Shown here in pieces: positions 57,112-64,000 of a DNA stretch of 64,000 nucleotides. The stretch's first letter is position 1; each line of letters opens with the position of its first letter. The DNA comes from Pseudomonas pergaminensis. GTDB lineage: Bacteria > Pseudomonadota > Gammaproteobacteria > Pseudomonadales > Pseudomonadaceae. The notes beneath the pieces are model-generated. The model searched no databases. It saw only the letters and a list, made by a program, of their open reading frames with translations, and was not told where the DNA came from. Both the position numbers and the translations under genes were made by a program. The stretch is taken from positions 6,356,501 through 6,420,500 of the forward strand of contig NZ_CP078013.2 in NCBI RefSeq assembly GCF_024112395.2. The letters run 5' to 3'.

Positions 57112-58254
57112 TCAGGCCGGCTGTGCTGCGCCGAATGCACCTTGGCGCAGCAACAACAGCACCAGGCCCAGCGCACCGGCTGCCATCAGCAGCGGCAGCG
57201 CATGGCCGCTGATCCACTGGCTGCCAGCACCGGCCACCAAGGGACCGACCAGGCAGCCGATACCCCACAATTGCGCCACGTGGGCATTGGCGCGCACCAG
57301 CGCGTCGTCGCGGTAACGCTCGCCGATCAGGATCAGCGACAAGGTGAACAGGCCTCCAGCACTTGCACCGAACACCACCCAGATCGGCCAGATCAACGGC
57401 GTGTGCATCAGCAGAGGAATCGCCAGGCTCGATGCCAGCAACAACACAGCACAGCTCAGGAACAACGTGCGCCGAGGCAGGTAGTCGGCCAGCGCCCCGA
57501 TGGGCAGTTGCAGCAGCGCATCGCCGACCACCACTGTACTGACCATGGCCAGGGCCATTTCGGCGGTGAATCCCTGCTGCAGGCAGTACACCGGCAGCAA
57601 CGTGAGGATCATCGCCTCAAAGGCGGCGAACAAAGCCACCGCCCAGGCGATCGCGGGGAGGCTCAGGCAGAAGCGCCACAGTTGCGCGAAGGTTACGCTG
57701 AACGACTCGGCGCTCGGCGCGCCGGAGCGCCCCAGCAGCAACAGCGGCGCAACCATCAGCAAGCCTACGCCCACCCAGAAACCGTAGTCATGGTCGGTGC
57801 CGATCAGCCCCAGCAACAACGGGCCCGACAGCTGGCTCAAGGCATAGCTGCAGCCGTACAGCGCCACCAGCCGGCCGCGCCACTGCTCCACCACCAACTG
57901 GTTGATCCAGCTTTCGCCGAGGATAAACACGATGGTGAGGATCACGCCGATCATCAGCCGCAATACCAGCCAGACCGGATAGCTGGGCAAGACCGCCAGC
58001 AAACCGATGGAGACCGCGCCCGCCCACAGGCACAGGCGCATGAGGTTGGCGGTGCCGAGCCATGAAGCCAGGCGACTCGACACCTTCGCGCCGAGCAGCA
58101 CGCCAAAGGCCGGCATCGCCGCCATCACACCGATGGCGAAACTGCCATAACCCCAGCTTTCAAGGCGCAGGGACACCAGCGGCATGCTGACACCCAGCGC
58201 CAGGCCGACGCTGAGCACCGAGGCCAGGACGGCGAAATAAGTCGCCCAACGCAT
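57112..58254 (-). CDS. MFS transporter (YcaD-like)
   Basis: A 380-residue protein with 12 predicted membrane spans. Start at 58254 gives the short-N-terminal family form MRWATYFAVLASVLSVGLALG. The conserved LRLMIGVILTIVFILGESWINQ block (~95-117) and QLVVEQWRGRLVALYGCSYALSQLSGPLLLGL are characteristic of the YcaD group. The substrate is unknown. It follows pauC on the same strand after a REP doublet, so co-transcription is possible but not shown. Confidence 0.87.
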   Translation of the reverse strand: MRWATYFAVLASVLSVGLALGVSMPLVSLRLESWGYGSFAIGVMAAMPAFGVLLGAKVSSRLASWLGTANLMRLCLWAGAVSIGLLAVLPSYPVWLVLRLMIGVILTIVFILGESWINQLVVEQWRGRLVALYGCSYALSQLSGPLLLGLIGTDHDYGFWVGVGLLMVAPLLLLGRSGAPSAESFSVTFAQLWRFCLSLPAIAWAVALFAAFEAMILTLLPVYCLQQGFTAEMALAMVSTVVVGDALLQLPIGALADYLPRRTLFLSCAVLLLASSLAIPLLMHTPLIWPIWVVFGASAGGLFTLSLILIGERYRDDALVRANAHVAQLWGIGCLVGPLVAGAGSQWISGHALPLLMAAGALGLVLLLLRQGAFGAAQPA

Positions 58255-58295
58255 GTCCACGCTCCTGTGGATAGTTTTTAAGATCACACAAAACA

Positions 58296-58385
58296 GTGTG
58301 GGAGCGGGCTTGCTCGCGAAAGCGGCGTACCAGTCAATACATACGTGACTGTCATACCGCATTCGCGAGCAAGCCCGCTCCCACA
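58296..58385. repeat. REP doublet between pauC and the MFS gene
   Basis: GTGGGAGCGGGCTTGCTCGC and GCGAGCAAGCCCGCTCCCAC in inverted order, nearly identical to the element at 40277. This is the one REP element in the window between genes on the same strand rather than convergent genes. Confidence 0.9.
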
Positions 58386-58403
58386 TTTGGCCTGCGGTGT
58401 TGC

Positions 58404-59897
58404 TTAGAGCTTGATCCAGGTCGCCTTCAGCTCGGTGTACTTGTCGAACGCATGCAGCGACTTGTCGCGACCGTTACCCGACTGCTTGAAGCCACCGAAC
58501 GGCGCAGTCATGTCGCCGCCGTCGTACTGGTTGACCCACACGCTACCGGCGCGCAGGGCCTTGGCAGTCAGGTGCGCCTTGGAGATATCCGCCGTCCACA
58601 CCGCTGCGGCCAGGCCGTATTGGGTGTCGTTGGCAATGGCGACCGCTTCCTCGGCACTGTCGAACGTGATCACCGACAGGACCGGACCAAAGATCTCTTC
58701 CTGGGCGATCTTCATCGCGTTGGTCACACCGTCGAAAATCGTCGGTTCGACGTAAGTGCCGCCAGTTTCTTCCAGGGTGCGCTTGCCACCGGCGACCAAC
58801 TTGGCGCCGTCGGCATGCCCGGCTTCGATGTACGAGAGCACGGTGTTCATCTGCTGGGTGTCTACCAATGCGCCCACATTGGTGGCCGGGTCCAGTGGGT
58901 TGCCGGGCTTCCAGCCTTTGAGGGCCTCGATCACCAGTGGCAGGAATTTGTCCTTGATGGAGCGCTCCACCAGCAGACGCGAACCTGCGGTGCAGACCTC
59001 ACCCTGGTTGAAGGCAATGGCACCGGCGGCGGATTCGGCTGCGGCTTGCAGGTCCGGCGCGTCGGCAAACACGATGTTCGGGCTCTTGCCGCCCGCTTCC
59101 AGCCATACACGCTTCATGTTCGATTCGCCGGAGCGGATCAACAGTTGCTTGGCGATTTTGGTGGAACCGGTGAACACCAGGGTGTCGACGTCCATGTGCA
59201 GTGCCAGCGCGTTGCCGACCGTGTGGCCGTAGCCCGGCAGCACGTTGAACACGCCTTTTGGAATACCGGCCTCAACGGCCAGGGCCGCGATGCGGATGGC
59301 AGTCAGCGGGGATTTTTCGGACGGCTTGAGGATCACCGAGTTACCAGTGGACAGCGCCGGGCCCAGTTTCCAGCAGGCCATCATCAGCGGGAAGTTCCAC
59401 GGCACGATGGCGCCGACGACGCCAACCGGCTCACGGGTCACCAGGCCCAGTTGGTCGTGCGGGGTAGCCGCGACTTCGTCGTAGATCTTATCGATCGCTT
59501 CGCCGCTCCAGCTCAGGGCATTCGCCGCGCCGGGTACATCGATGTTCAGGGAGTCGCTGATCGGCTTGCCCATGTCCAGGGTTTCGAGCAGCGCCAGCTC
59601 TTCGGCATTGGCCTTGAGCAACGCGGCGAAACGGATCATGGCGGACTTGCGTTTGGCCGGCGCCAGGCGCGACCACACGCCGGAATTGAACGTGGCACGC
59701 GCGTTTTCCACGGCGCGCTGGGCATCGGCGGCGTCACAGCTGGCAACAGTGGCCAGCAGGCGGCCATCGACCGGGCTGATGCATTCGAAGGTATCACCGG
59801 AAGCGGCGGCGGTGTACTCGCCATTGATGTAGGCACGGCCTTCGATCTTGAGATCCTTGGCGCGTTGTTCCCAGTCGGCACGGGTCAGGGTGGTCAT
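58404..59897 (-). CDS. pauC: Aldehyde dehydrogenase PauC
   Basis: A 497-residue NAD(P)-dependent aldehyde dehydrogenase. The catalytic Glu is in WLEAGGKSPNIVF, the nucleophile Cys in NQGEVCTAGSRLLVE and the cofactor loop in GIVPWNFPLMM...; the TGS(T)KIAK segment is at ~245. It matches the PA5312 product (PauC/KauB), which oxidises gamma-glutamyl-gamma-aminobutyraldehyde in putrescine breakdown and also guanidinobutyraldehyde. PauR and the FAD oxidase upstream belong to the same route. Confidence 0.9.
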   Translation of the reverse strand: MTTLTRADWEQRAKDLKIEGRAYINGEYTAAASGDTFECISPVDGRLLATVASCDAADAQRAVENARATFNSGVWSRLAPAKRKSAMIRFAALLKANAEELALLETLDMGKPISDSLNIDVPGAANALSWSGEAIDKIYDEVAATPHDQLGLVTREPVGVVGAIVPWNFPLMMACWKLGPALSTGNSVILKPSEKSPLTAIRIAALAVEAGIPKGVFNVLPGYGHTVGNALALHMDVDTLVFTGSTKIAKQLLIRSGESNMKRVWLEAGGKSPNIVFADAPDLQAAAESAAGAIAFNQGEVCTAGSRLLVERSIKDKFLPLVIEALKGWKPGNPLDPATNVGALVDTQQMNTVLSYIEAGHADGAKLVAGGKRTLEETGGTYVEPTIFDGVTNAMKIAQEEIFGPVLSVITFDSAEEAVAIANDTQYGLAAAVWTADISKAHLTAKALRAGSVWVNQYDGGDMTAPFGGFKQSGNGRDKSLHAFDKYTELKATWIKL

Positions 59898-60065
59898 GCG
59901 AGTGTCCTCCTCTTATTGAATACAAGGGCCAGGCGATGTGCCCCGGCAGCCTCAAAGAATGCTTGCCCCGCCAGCCAGCTGTTCGGCTCAAGGCAGCTGC
60001 CACCCTAAACCAGCGGCTGGGGGTGTTTCAATATATTTGACATAACGCCAGTAAACGCCCTTGCG

Positions 60066-60085
60066 ATGTTCATTTTAATAAACAT
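60066..60085. promoter_or_regulatory. Palindrome between pauC and the cupin gene, possible PauR operator
   Basis: ATGTTCATT-TT-AATAAACAT is an 18-of-20 inverted repeat in the 230-bp divergent gap. Its AATGAACA half resembles, from memory, the E. coli PuuR box. It sits 43 bp before the cupin start and ~170 bp before pauC. Confidence 0.4.
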
Positions 60086-60127
60086 AGACTTTGGGCTCTC
60101 CAACCGCAGGCCAGACGGGACACGCAC

Positions 60128-60490
60128 ATGAGTATCCAGGACATCGTCGACTTCAGCCAAGCCAGCACCGCCCCAGACCGCTACCGCCCCGCTGCCGAAA
60201 AAATCCTCAAGGGCGATCCCGAGCAAACGATCTACAACCACTACAACAGCCCGTGCGGCCAGATGAGTGCCGGCGTTTGGGAAGGCGAAGTCGGGCAGTG
60301 GAAGGTCAATTACACCGAGCATGAGTACTGCGAGATTGTGCAGGGCGTGTCCGTGCTGCGTGATGCCGATGGCAATGCCAAGACCTTGCGCGCCGGCGAC
60401 CGCTTTGTGATCCCTGCCGGGTTCAGTGGCACTTGGGAAGTGCTGGAGCCTTGCCGCAAGATCTACGTGGTGTTCGAACAGAAAGCCTGA
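60128..60490 (+). CDS. Small cupin-domain protein (DUF861)
   Basis: A 120-residue single-cupin protein. The fold is recognised by QWKVNYTEHEYCEIVQGVSVLRDADGNAKTLRAGDRFVIPAGFSGTWEVLEP, with the metal-ligand candidates H57/E61 region and the G(D/E)xFVIPxG turn. DUF861-like cupins are found in ureidoglycolate hydrolase relatives and in polyamine clusters; its substrate is unknown. It is divergent from pauC and so may belong to the same regulon. Confidence 0.85.
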   Translation: MSIQDIVDFSQASTAPDRYRPAAEKILKGDPEQTIYNHYNSPCGQMSAGVWEGEVGQWKVNYTEHEYCEIVQGVSVLRDADGNAKTLRAGDRFVIPAGFSGTWEVLEPCRKIYVVFEQKA

Positions 60491-60507
60491 TCAGCCAAAT
60501 CGCAGGC

Positions 60508-60544
60508 AAAAAAAAGCCCGGATCGTGAGATACGGGCTTTTTTT
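60508..60544. terminator. Bidirectional terminator between cupin and rpmG
   Basis: AAAGCCCG/CGGGCTTT stem with a 12-nt loop, long A and T tracts on the two sides; serves the cupin gene (plus) and rpmB-rpmG (minus). Confidence 0.9.
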
Positions 60545-60562
60545 CACAAGGAGGAAAATCAA

Positions 60563-60718
60563 TTACTTGATTTTGCCTTCTTTGTAGATCACGTGCTTGC
60601 GAACGCGCGGGTCGAACATTTTCTTTTCGAGCTTGTCCGGAGTAGTACGCTTGTTCTTGTCGGTAGTGTAGAAGTGACCAGTACCGGCGCTAGAGATCAT
60701 TCGAATCAATTCACGCAT
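60563..60718 (-). CDS. rpmG: 50S ribosomal protein L33
   Basis: A 51-residue protein starting at 60718, too short for many gene finders. Its sequence runs [20 protein letters not shown] to [10 protein letters not shown] and is the cysteine-free form of L33 (no zinc-ribbon CxxC pairs). It is a component of the large ribosomal subunit near the E site. It is 11 bp after the rpmB stop, in the usual rpmB-rpmG order. Confidence 0.95.
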   Translation of the reverse strand: MRELIRMISSAGTGHFYTTDKNKRTTPDKLEKKMFDPRVRKHVIYKEGKIK

Positions 60719-60729
60719 GATATAGCTCC

Positions 60730-60963
60730 TTAGATTGTGCCAGCGCGGCGCAATTCAGCCAGCACGACAGTGATGCCACGCTTGTCGATGATGCGCATGC
60801 CTTTAGCAGATACGCGCAGACGGACGAAACGTTTCTCTTCTTCAACCCAGAAGCGGTGATGCTGCAGGTTCGGCAGGAAACGACGACGGGTTTTGTTATT
60901 TGCGTGGGAAATGTTATTCCCAGTCACCGGACCCTTACCGGTAACTTGACAGACTCTCGACAT
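60730..60963 (-). CDS. rpmB: 50S ribosomal protein L28
   Basis: A 77-residue ribosomal protein. The family start [28 protein letters not shown] has a single Cys rather than the CxxC zinc form, matching the zinc-free type like the L33 beside it. First gene of rpmB-rpmG, read from a clear promoter with a ~140-nt leader. Confidence 0.96.
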   Translation of the reverse strand: MSRVCQVTGKGPVTGNNISHANNKTRRRFLPNLQHHRFWVEEEKRFVRLRVSAKGMRIIDKRGITVVLAELRRAGTI

Positions 60964-61421
60964 GCCTCAGCCCTCTAAAACCACATGCCCAACCCGGCAT
61001 GGGTTGGCCGCTTAATCTCTCAGTCATTTGGCGCCAGGCGCCGCGTTTCTTTAGGGTCTTACCGGCTACACCTACAAGCGAAGGAACCGGGCCCCTAGAA
61101 AAGAGCGCTGCTTTATACCAGAAAGACCCAGGTGCAACAACAGCCCGCGTGTTTTTACTGGCGTAAATCTTGGCGGCAGACGCCTGAACCGTTGCCAGGA
61201 GGGGCCGCTGTCACAGCCGACCGCTCGTCGCACAGAATGATTTTCAGCGCTCGCGGGCACGGTAAAGTGCACGACAAAACGCGCTGAGGTGCCATCAAAA
61301 CAGCATTTGGCGCAAAAGCACAGGCAAAAATGGGCTAGTCATTTACCTATCAGACCACTACGGTAGGACTTTTCCAGACTGCACTCGCAGATGGGCCTTC
61401 GATCTGCAAAGGAAACTGAAC
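60964..61421. other. Divergent 458-bp rpmB/binding-protein intergenic region
   Basis: No gene is supported. It includes the rpmB promoter at 61112-61140 and its ~140-nt leader (60964-61105) on the minus side. The rest, toward 61421, must carry the promoter of the binding-protein gene but shows no clear -35/-10 pair. Confidence 0.55.
61112..61140 (-). promoter_or_regulatory. Sigma-70 promoter of rpmB-rpmG
   Basis: The minus strand has TTGTTG, a 17-bp spacer and TATAAA (5 of 6 to the -10 consensus). A transcript from here would carry a leader of ~140 nt before rpmB. Confidence 0.7.
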
Positions 61422-63014
61422 ATGCGCCTCGCTGCCCTACCGCTATTGCTAGCCCCTCTCTTTATCGCCCCGCTGGCCTCTGCCGCCAGCAACCTGAGCG
61501 TCTGCACCGAGGCCAGCCCCGAAGGGTTCGATGTGGTGCAATACAACTCGCTGACCACTACCAACGCTTCGGCCGACGTGCTGATGAACCGCCTGGTGGA
61601 CTACGATGCAGCCAGCGGCAAACTGGTGCCAAGCCTGGCGGACAGTTGGGAAGTCTCGCCGGATGGCCTGACCTATACCTTCAAGCTGCACCCGGAGGTG
61701 AAATTCCACCGCACCGATTACTTCACCCCAAGCCGTACCCTGACCGCCGAAGACGTGCGCTTCAGCTTCGAGCGCATGCTCGACCCGGCCAACCCATGGC
61801 ACAAAATCGCCCAGAGCGGCTTCCCCCACGCCCAGTCGCTGCAACTGCCGACGCTGGTGAAGAAAATCGACGCCCTCGATCCGCTGACCGTGCGCTTTAC
61901 CCTGGATCACGCCGACTCCACCTTCCTCGCCGCCCTGAGTATGGGTTTTGCCTCGATCTACCCGGCGGAATACGCCGACAAACTGCTCAAGGCCGGCACG
62001 CCGGAGAAGCTCAACAGCCAACCGATCGGCACCGGGCCGTTCATCTTCAGCCGTTTCCAGAAGGATGCCGTGGTGCGCTACAAGGCCAACCCGGACTACT
62101 TCGCTGGCAAACCGTCTGTGGATAACTTGATCTTCGCCATCACGCCGGACGCCAACGTGCGCCTGCAGAAATTGCATCGCGATGAGTGCCAGATTGCCCT
62201 GTCGCCCAAGCCGCTGGATGTGGGCGAGGCCGAGAAGGACCCGGCACTCAAAGTGGAAAAAACCGCTGCATTCATGACCGCCTTCGTGGCCATCAACAGC
62301 CAGCATCCGCCCCTGGACAAGCCGGAAGTGCGCCAGGCGATCAACCTGGCCTTCGACAAAGGCAGCTACCTCAAAGCCGTGTTTGAAGGCACCGCCGAAG
62401 CCGCCAACGGCCCTTACCCGCCCAACACCTGGAGCTACGCCAAGGACCTGCCCGGTTATCCACAAGACCTTGCCAAGGCCAAGGCACTGCTCGACCGCGC
62501 CGGGCTCAAGGACGGTTTCAAGACCACCATTTGGACCCGCCCTACCGGTAGCCTGCTGAACCCCAACCCCAACCTCGGCGCACAACTGCTGCAAGCGGAC
62601 CTGGCCAAGGTCGGCATCCAGGCCGAGATCCGCGTGATCGAATGGGGCGAGCTGATTCGCCGCGCCAAAGCTGGCGAGCACGACCTGCTGTTCATGGGCT
62701 GGGCCGGCGACAACGGCGACCCGGATAACTTCCTGACCCCGCAGTTCTCCTGCGCAGCGGTGAAATCCGGCACCAACTTCGCCCGCTACTGCGACCCCGC
62801 GCTGGACAAGCTGATCAGCGCCGGCAAGACCACCAGCGAACAAGGTGTGCGCAGCAAGCTGTACCAGCAGGCCCAAGCGCAGATCCAGCAGCAGGCACTG
62901 TGGCTGCCGCTTGCACACCCAACCGCGTTTGCCCTGGCCCGCAAAAACATCGAAGGCTACCAAGTGAGCCCGTTCGGCCGGCAGGACTTCTCCAAAGTCA
63001 GCGTTAAACCGTAA
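61422..63014 (+). CDS. ABC transporter peptide-binding protein (family 5, DppA-like)
   Basis: A 530-residue periplasmic protein. The signal peptide ends at ASA-A near 22. The body has the extracellular-binding family 5 pattern: LVPSLADSWEVSPDGLTYTFKLHPEVKFH at ~66-95, TAEDVRFSFERML at ~108-120 and PIGTGPFIFSRFQKDAVVRYKANPDYF near 200. It would deliver dipeptides or related ligands to a Dpp/Opp-type importer. No permease or ATPase genes are in the window after it, so it is an orphan component. AAAGGAAAC precedes the ATG. Confidence 0.92.
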   Translation: MRLAALPLLLAPLFIAPLASAASNLSVCTEASPEGFDVVQYNSLTTTNASADVLMNRLVDYDAASGKLVPSLADSWEVSPDGLTYTFKLHPEVKFHRTDYFTPSRTLTAEDVRFSFERMLDPANPWHKIAQSGFPHAQSLQLPTLVKKIDALDPLTVRFTLDHADSTFLAALSMGFASIYPAEYADKLLKAGTPEKLNSQPIGTGPFIFSRFQKDAVVRYKANPDYFAGKPSVDNLIFAITPDANVRLQKLHRDECQIALSPKPLDVGEAEKDPALKVEKTAAFMTAFVAINSQHPPLDKPEVRQAINLAFDKGSYLKAVFEGTAEAANGPYPPNTWSYAKDLPGYPQDLAKAKALLDRAGLKDGFKTTIWTRPTGSLLNPNPNLGAQLLQADLAKVGIQAEIRVIEWGELIRRAKAGEHDLLFMGWAGDNGDPDNFLTPQFSCAAVKSGTNFARYCDPALDKLISAGKTTSEQGVRSKLYQQAQAQIQQQALWLPLAHPTAFALARKNIEGYQVSPFGRQDFSKVSVKP

Positions 63015-63040
63015 CCGCCCCGTACGGAGGCCGTAGGTAT

Positions 63041-63086
63041 CTAGACCAAGCTAACGAAGATGCGAAGCGAGTCGCTCTTGATCTAG
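63041..63086. other. Long hairpin just after the binding-protein gene
   Basis: Arms CTAGACCAAG (63041-63050) and CTTGATCTAG (63077-63086) match 9 of 10 in inverted order; a GCGA...TCGC arm lies inside. Followed by CTTTTGATCTT, so it may act as a weak terminator. Confidence 0.5.
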
Positions 63087-63128
63087 CTTTTGATCTTAGG
63101 CGCCCGATCAAACACGCTGGCCGGAATT

Positions 63129-63192
63129 CGACAGGAATTTGGGGACTAAACCGGCAGGGATGCCGGTTTAGCCGCCCCCCAAATACCTGTCG
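63129..63192. repeat. 64-bp nested hairpin of a composite intergenic repeat
   Basis: A symmetrical stem: CGACAGG (outer), TTTGGGG/CCCCAAA (middle) and CTAAACCGGC/GCCGGTTTAG (inner, 6-nt AGGGAT loop). The arms pair perfectly apart from short 2-nt bulges and one 5-nt side bulge. Confidence 0.8.
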
Positions 63193-63250
63193 GATTACGG
63201 GTACACCGAACCTAGGCGAGGTGCCGAGTGTTGGGGCAAGAACCCTTTGC

Positions 63251-63300
63251 TTACTTTGGGCTGGGCCGGCATTCCGGCTTTTCCAAAGTGAGCCGCCGTA
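63251..63300. repeat. Second hairpin (ACTTTGG/CCAAAGT) of the composite repeat
   Basis: CTTACTTTGG and CCAAAGTGAG pair over 9 of 10 bases and enclose a GCCGG/CCGGC stem with CATT loop. The sequence resembles a recurring P. fluorescens-group intergenic element; its source family is named from memory only. Confidence 0.65.
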
Positions 63301-63365
63301 AGGGCGGAACCCATAGCAGCCTTCCTCCAAATAACGGATATGTACCCGGTCTGATCCACTATCCA

Positions 63366-63557
63366 GGTCGGCTGTCAGGCCGCCTTCGCAGGCAAGCCAG
63401 CTCCCACATTTGGATCGCGGGGTGACAGTTAGAGAGCGGTCGTCTGTCAGGCCGCTTTCGCAGGCAAGCTGGCTCCCACATCTGGATCGCGGGGCAACAG
63501 ATAGACAGTGGTCGTCCTTCAGGCCAACTTTCCGAGCAAGCCAGTTCCTACATCCAA
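63366..63557. repeat. Three tandem 72-bp units with REP cores before radC
   Basis: Unit starts fall at 63366, 63438 and 63510, exactly 72 bp apart. The first two units match in about 62 of 72 bases; the third is shorter and more diverged. Each carries a REP core (CGCAGGCAAGC(C/T)(A/G)GCTCCCACA or its CGAGCAAGCCAGTTCCTACA variant). The third overlaps the radC stop codon. Confidence 0.85.
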
Positions 63558-64000
63558 CCATATTCCGCCATCGACAACGGGTCACCATCCCCGACAATGA
63601 TGTGGTCCAGCACCCGCACGTCCACCACTTCCAGGGCTTTCTGCAACAATTTGGTCAATTTTCGATCAGCTGCGCTCGGCTCAAGGCTGCCGGAAGGATG
63701 GTTATGGCACAGGATCAACGCCGCGGCGTTGTAGGCCAAAGCGCGCTTGACCACCTGCCGGGGATACACCATCGCCGTGTCGATGGTGCCTTGGGACAAC
63801 GCCTCGAAGCCCAGCACCCTGTGCCTTGAATCAAGAAACAGGCAGCCGAAGATCTCATGAGGCTCATGGCGCAGCATGGCCTTCAGGTAGTCCCGCACGG
63901 CCACGGGGCTTTCCAGCACCGAGTCGCTTCGCAGGCGCTCGGCCATGTGCCGCTTGGCCATTTCCAGCACCGCCTGCAACTGGGCAAACTTCGCCGGCCC
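63548..64000 (-). CDS. radC: RadC family protein, C-terminal part (runs off window)
   Basis: The frame is open from the window edge to a TAG at 63548, 150 residues. The MPN+/JAMM metal site is intact: a Glu in [20 protein letters not shown], then [14 protein letters not shown]. RadC homologues have this deubiquitinase-type fold; despite the name a role in DNA repair is disputed. The N-terminal helix-hairpin-helix part is beyond position 64000. The last codons lie within the third 72-bp repeat unit. Confidence 0.93.
   Translation of the reverse strand, partial: GPAKFAQLQAVLEMAKRHMAERLRSDSVLESPVAVRDYLKAMLRHEPHEIFGCLFLDSRHRVLGFEALSQGTIDTAMVYPRQVVKRALAYNAAALILCHNHPSGSLEPSAADRKLTKLLQKALEVVDVRVLDHIIVGDGDPLSMAEYGWM

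Noticed and set aside
58296..60008. 570-codon plus-strand frame over pauC
   Set aside because: Antisense to a full aldehyde dehydrogenase with catalytic Glu and Cys, and it starts within a REP element.
63366..63557. CRISPR array
   Set aside because: The three units are contiguous 72-bp tandem repeats with no unique spacers, and no cas genes are nearby.
63004..63597. 197-codon minus-strand frame across the repeat block
   Set aside because: It is built from the three REP units, which give repeated Leu-Ala-Cys-Glu peptides, and from the hairpins; it has no domain or ribosome site.

Overview
The window is a chromosomal segment of a fluorescent pseudomonad, most likely Pseudomonas fluorescens group. 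Evidence: high-GC coding, the algP-algQ-hemYXDC-algR-argH block, the Pseudomonas-specific sutA, dadAX and pau genes, and many short GTGGGAGC(T/G)GGCTTGC(C/T) REP elements typical of this group. From memory, gene order closely follows the PA5254-PA5320 stretch of P. aeruginosa, so most of the window is conserved core chromosome. I see no prophage, insertion sequence, CRISPR array, tRNA or rRNA. The nearest things to accessory cargo are one MFS transporter placed between ubiK and comM and a Cache-type chemoreceptor.

Layout. 0-4.4 kb: start of a cytochrome c/FTR1-type iron permease (cut by the edge), then a four-gene envelope operon with LpoB, the activator of a peptidoglycan synthase. 4.4-9.5 kb: LysE exporter, small MscS channel, ABC-F ATPase, and the lysine/alanine/proline repeat protein AlgP. 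9.6-19.4 kb: FKBP isomerase, AlgQ/Rsd, DsbB, heme genes hemC-hemD-hemX-hemY, AlgR without its usual partner kinase algZ, argH and a glutathione transferase. 19.5-24.3 kb: two small conserved proteins, class I adenylate cyclase, Rnk, DUF1289 and frataxin CyaY. 24.4-29.1 kb: lptM-lysA-dapF-DUF484-xerC-yigB, an operon joining lysine/peptidoglycan precursor synthesis to chromosome dimer resolution. 29.2-35.6 kb: SutA, YjbQ, glnK-amtB, ubiK, the inserted MFS gene and comM. 35.6-44.9 kb: chemoreceptor, LysR, MATE pump, c-di-GMP phosphodiesterase ProE, Rep helicase and Xpt. 45-53.8 kb: CoA hydrolase/transferase, cytochrome c5, PauR, the dadA-ridA-dadX alanine operon with divergent Lrp, a YkgJ protein, and a polyamine-type FAD oxidase. 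53.5-64 kb: DUF1127 and divergent MocR regulator, phospholipase D lipoprotein, MFS, PauC aldehyde dehydrogenase, cupin, rpmB-rpmG, a peptide-type binding protein and radC (cut by the edge).

How the genes connect: several parts deal with nitrogen and amino acids (glnK-amtB, dadAX with Lrp, PauR with PauC and a PauB-like oxidase, argH, lysA-dapF). Others deal with the envelope (lpoB operon, lptM, dapF, dadX). Second messengers are represented by cyaA and proE, and a CRP/Vfr-like site lies in front of algR.

The most unusual non-coding structure is the 533-bp gap between the binding-protein gene and radC. It holds a composite repeat with long nested hairpins and three 72-bp tandem units with REP cores, the last of which runs into the 3' end of radC. 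REP elements elsewhere sit almost only between convergent genes. I did not find a convincing new multi-gene system; the strongest leads are these repeats, the missing algZ, and an operator-like TACAGAT triplet between DUF1127 and mocR.
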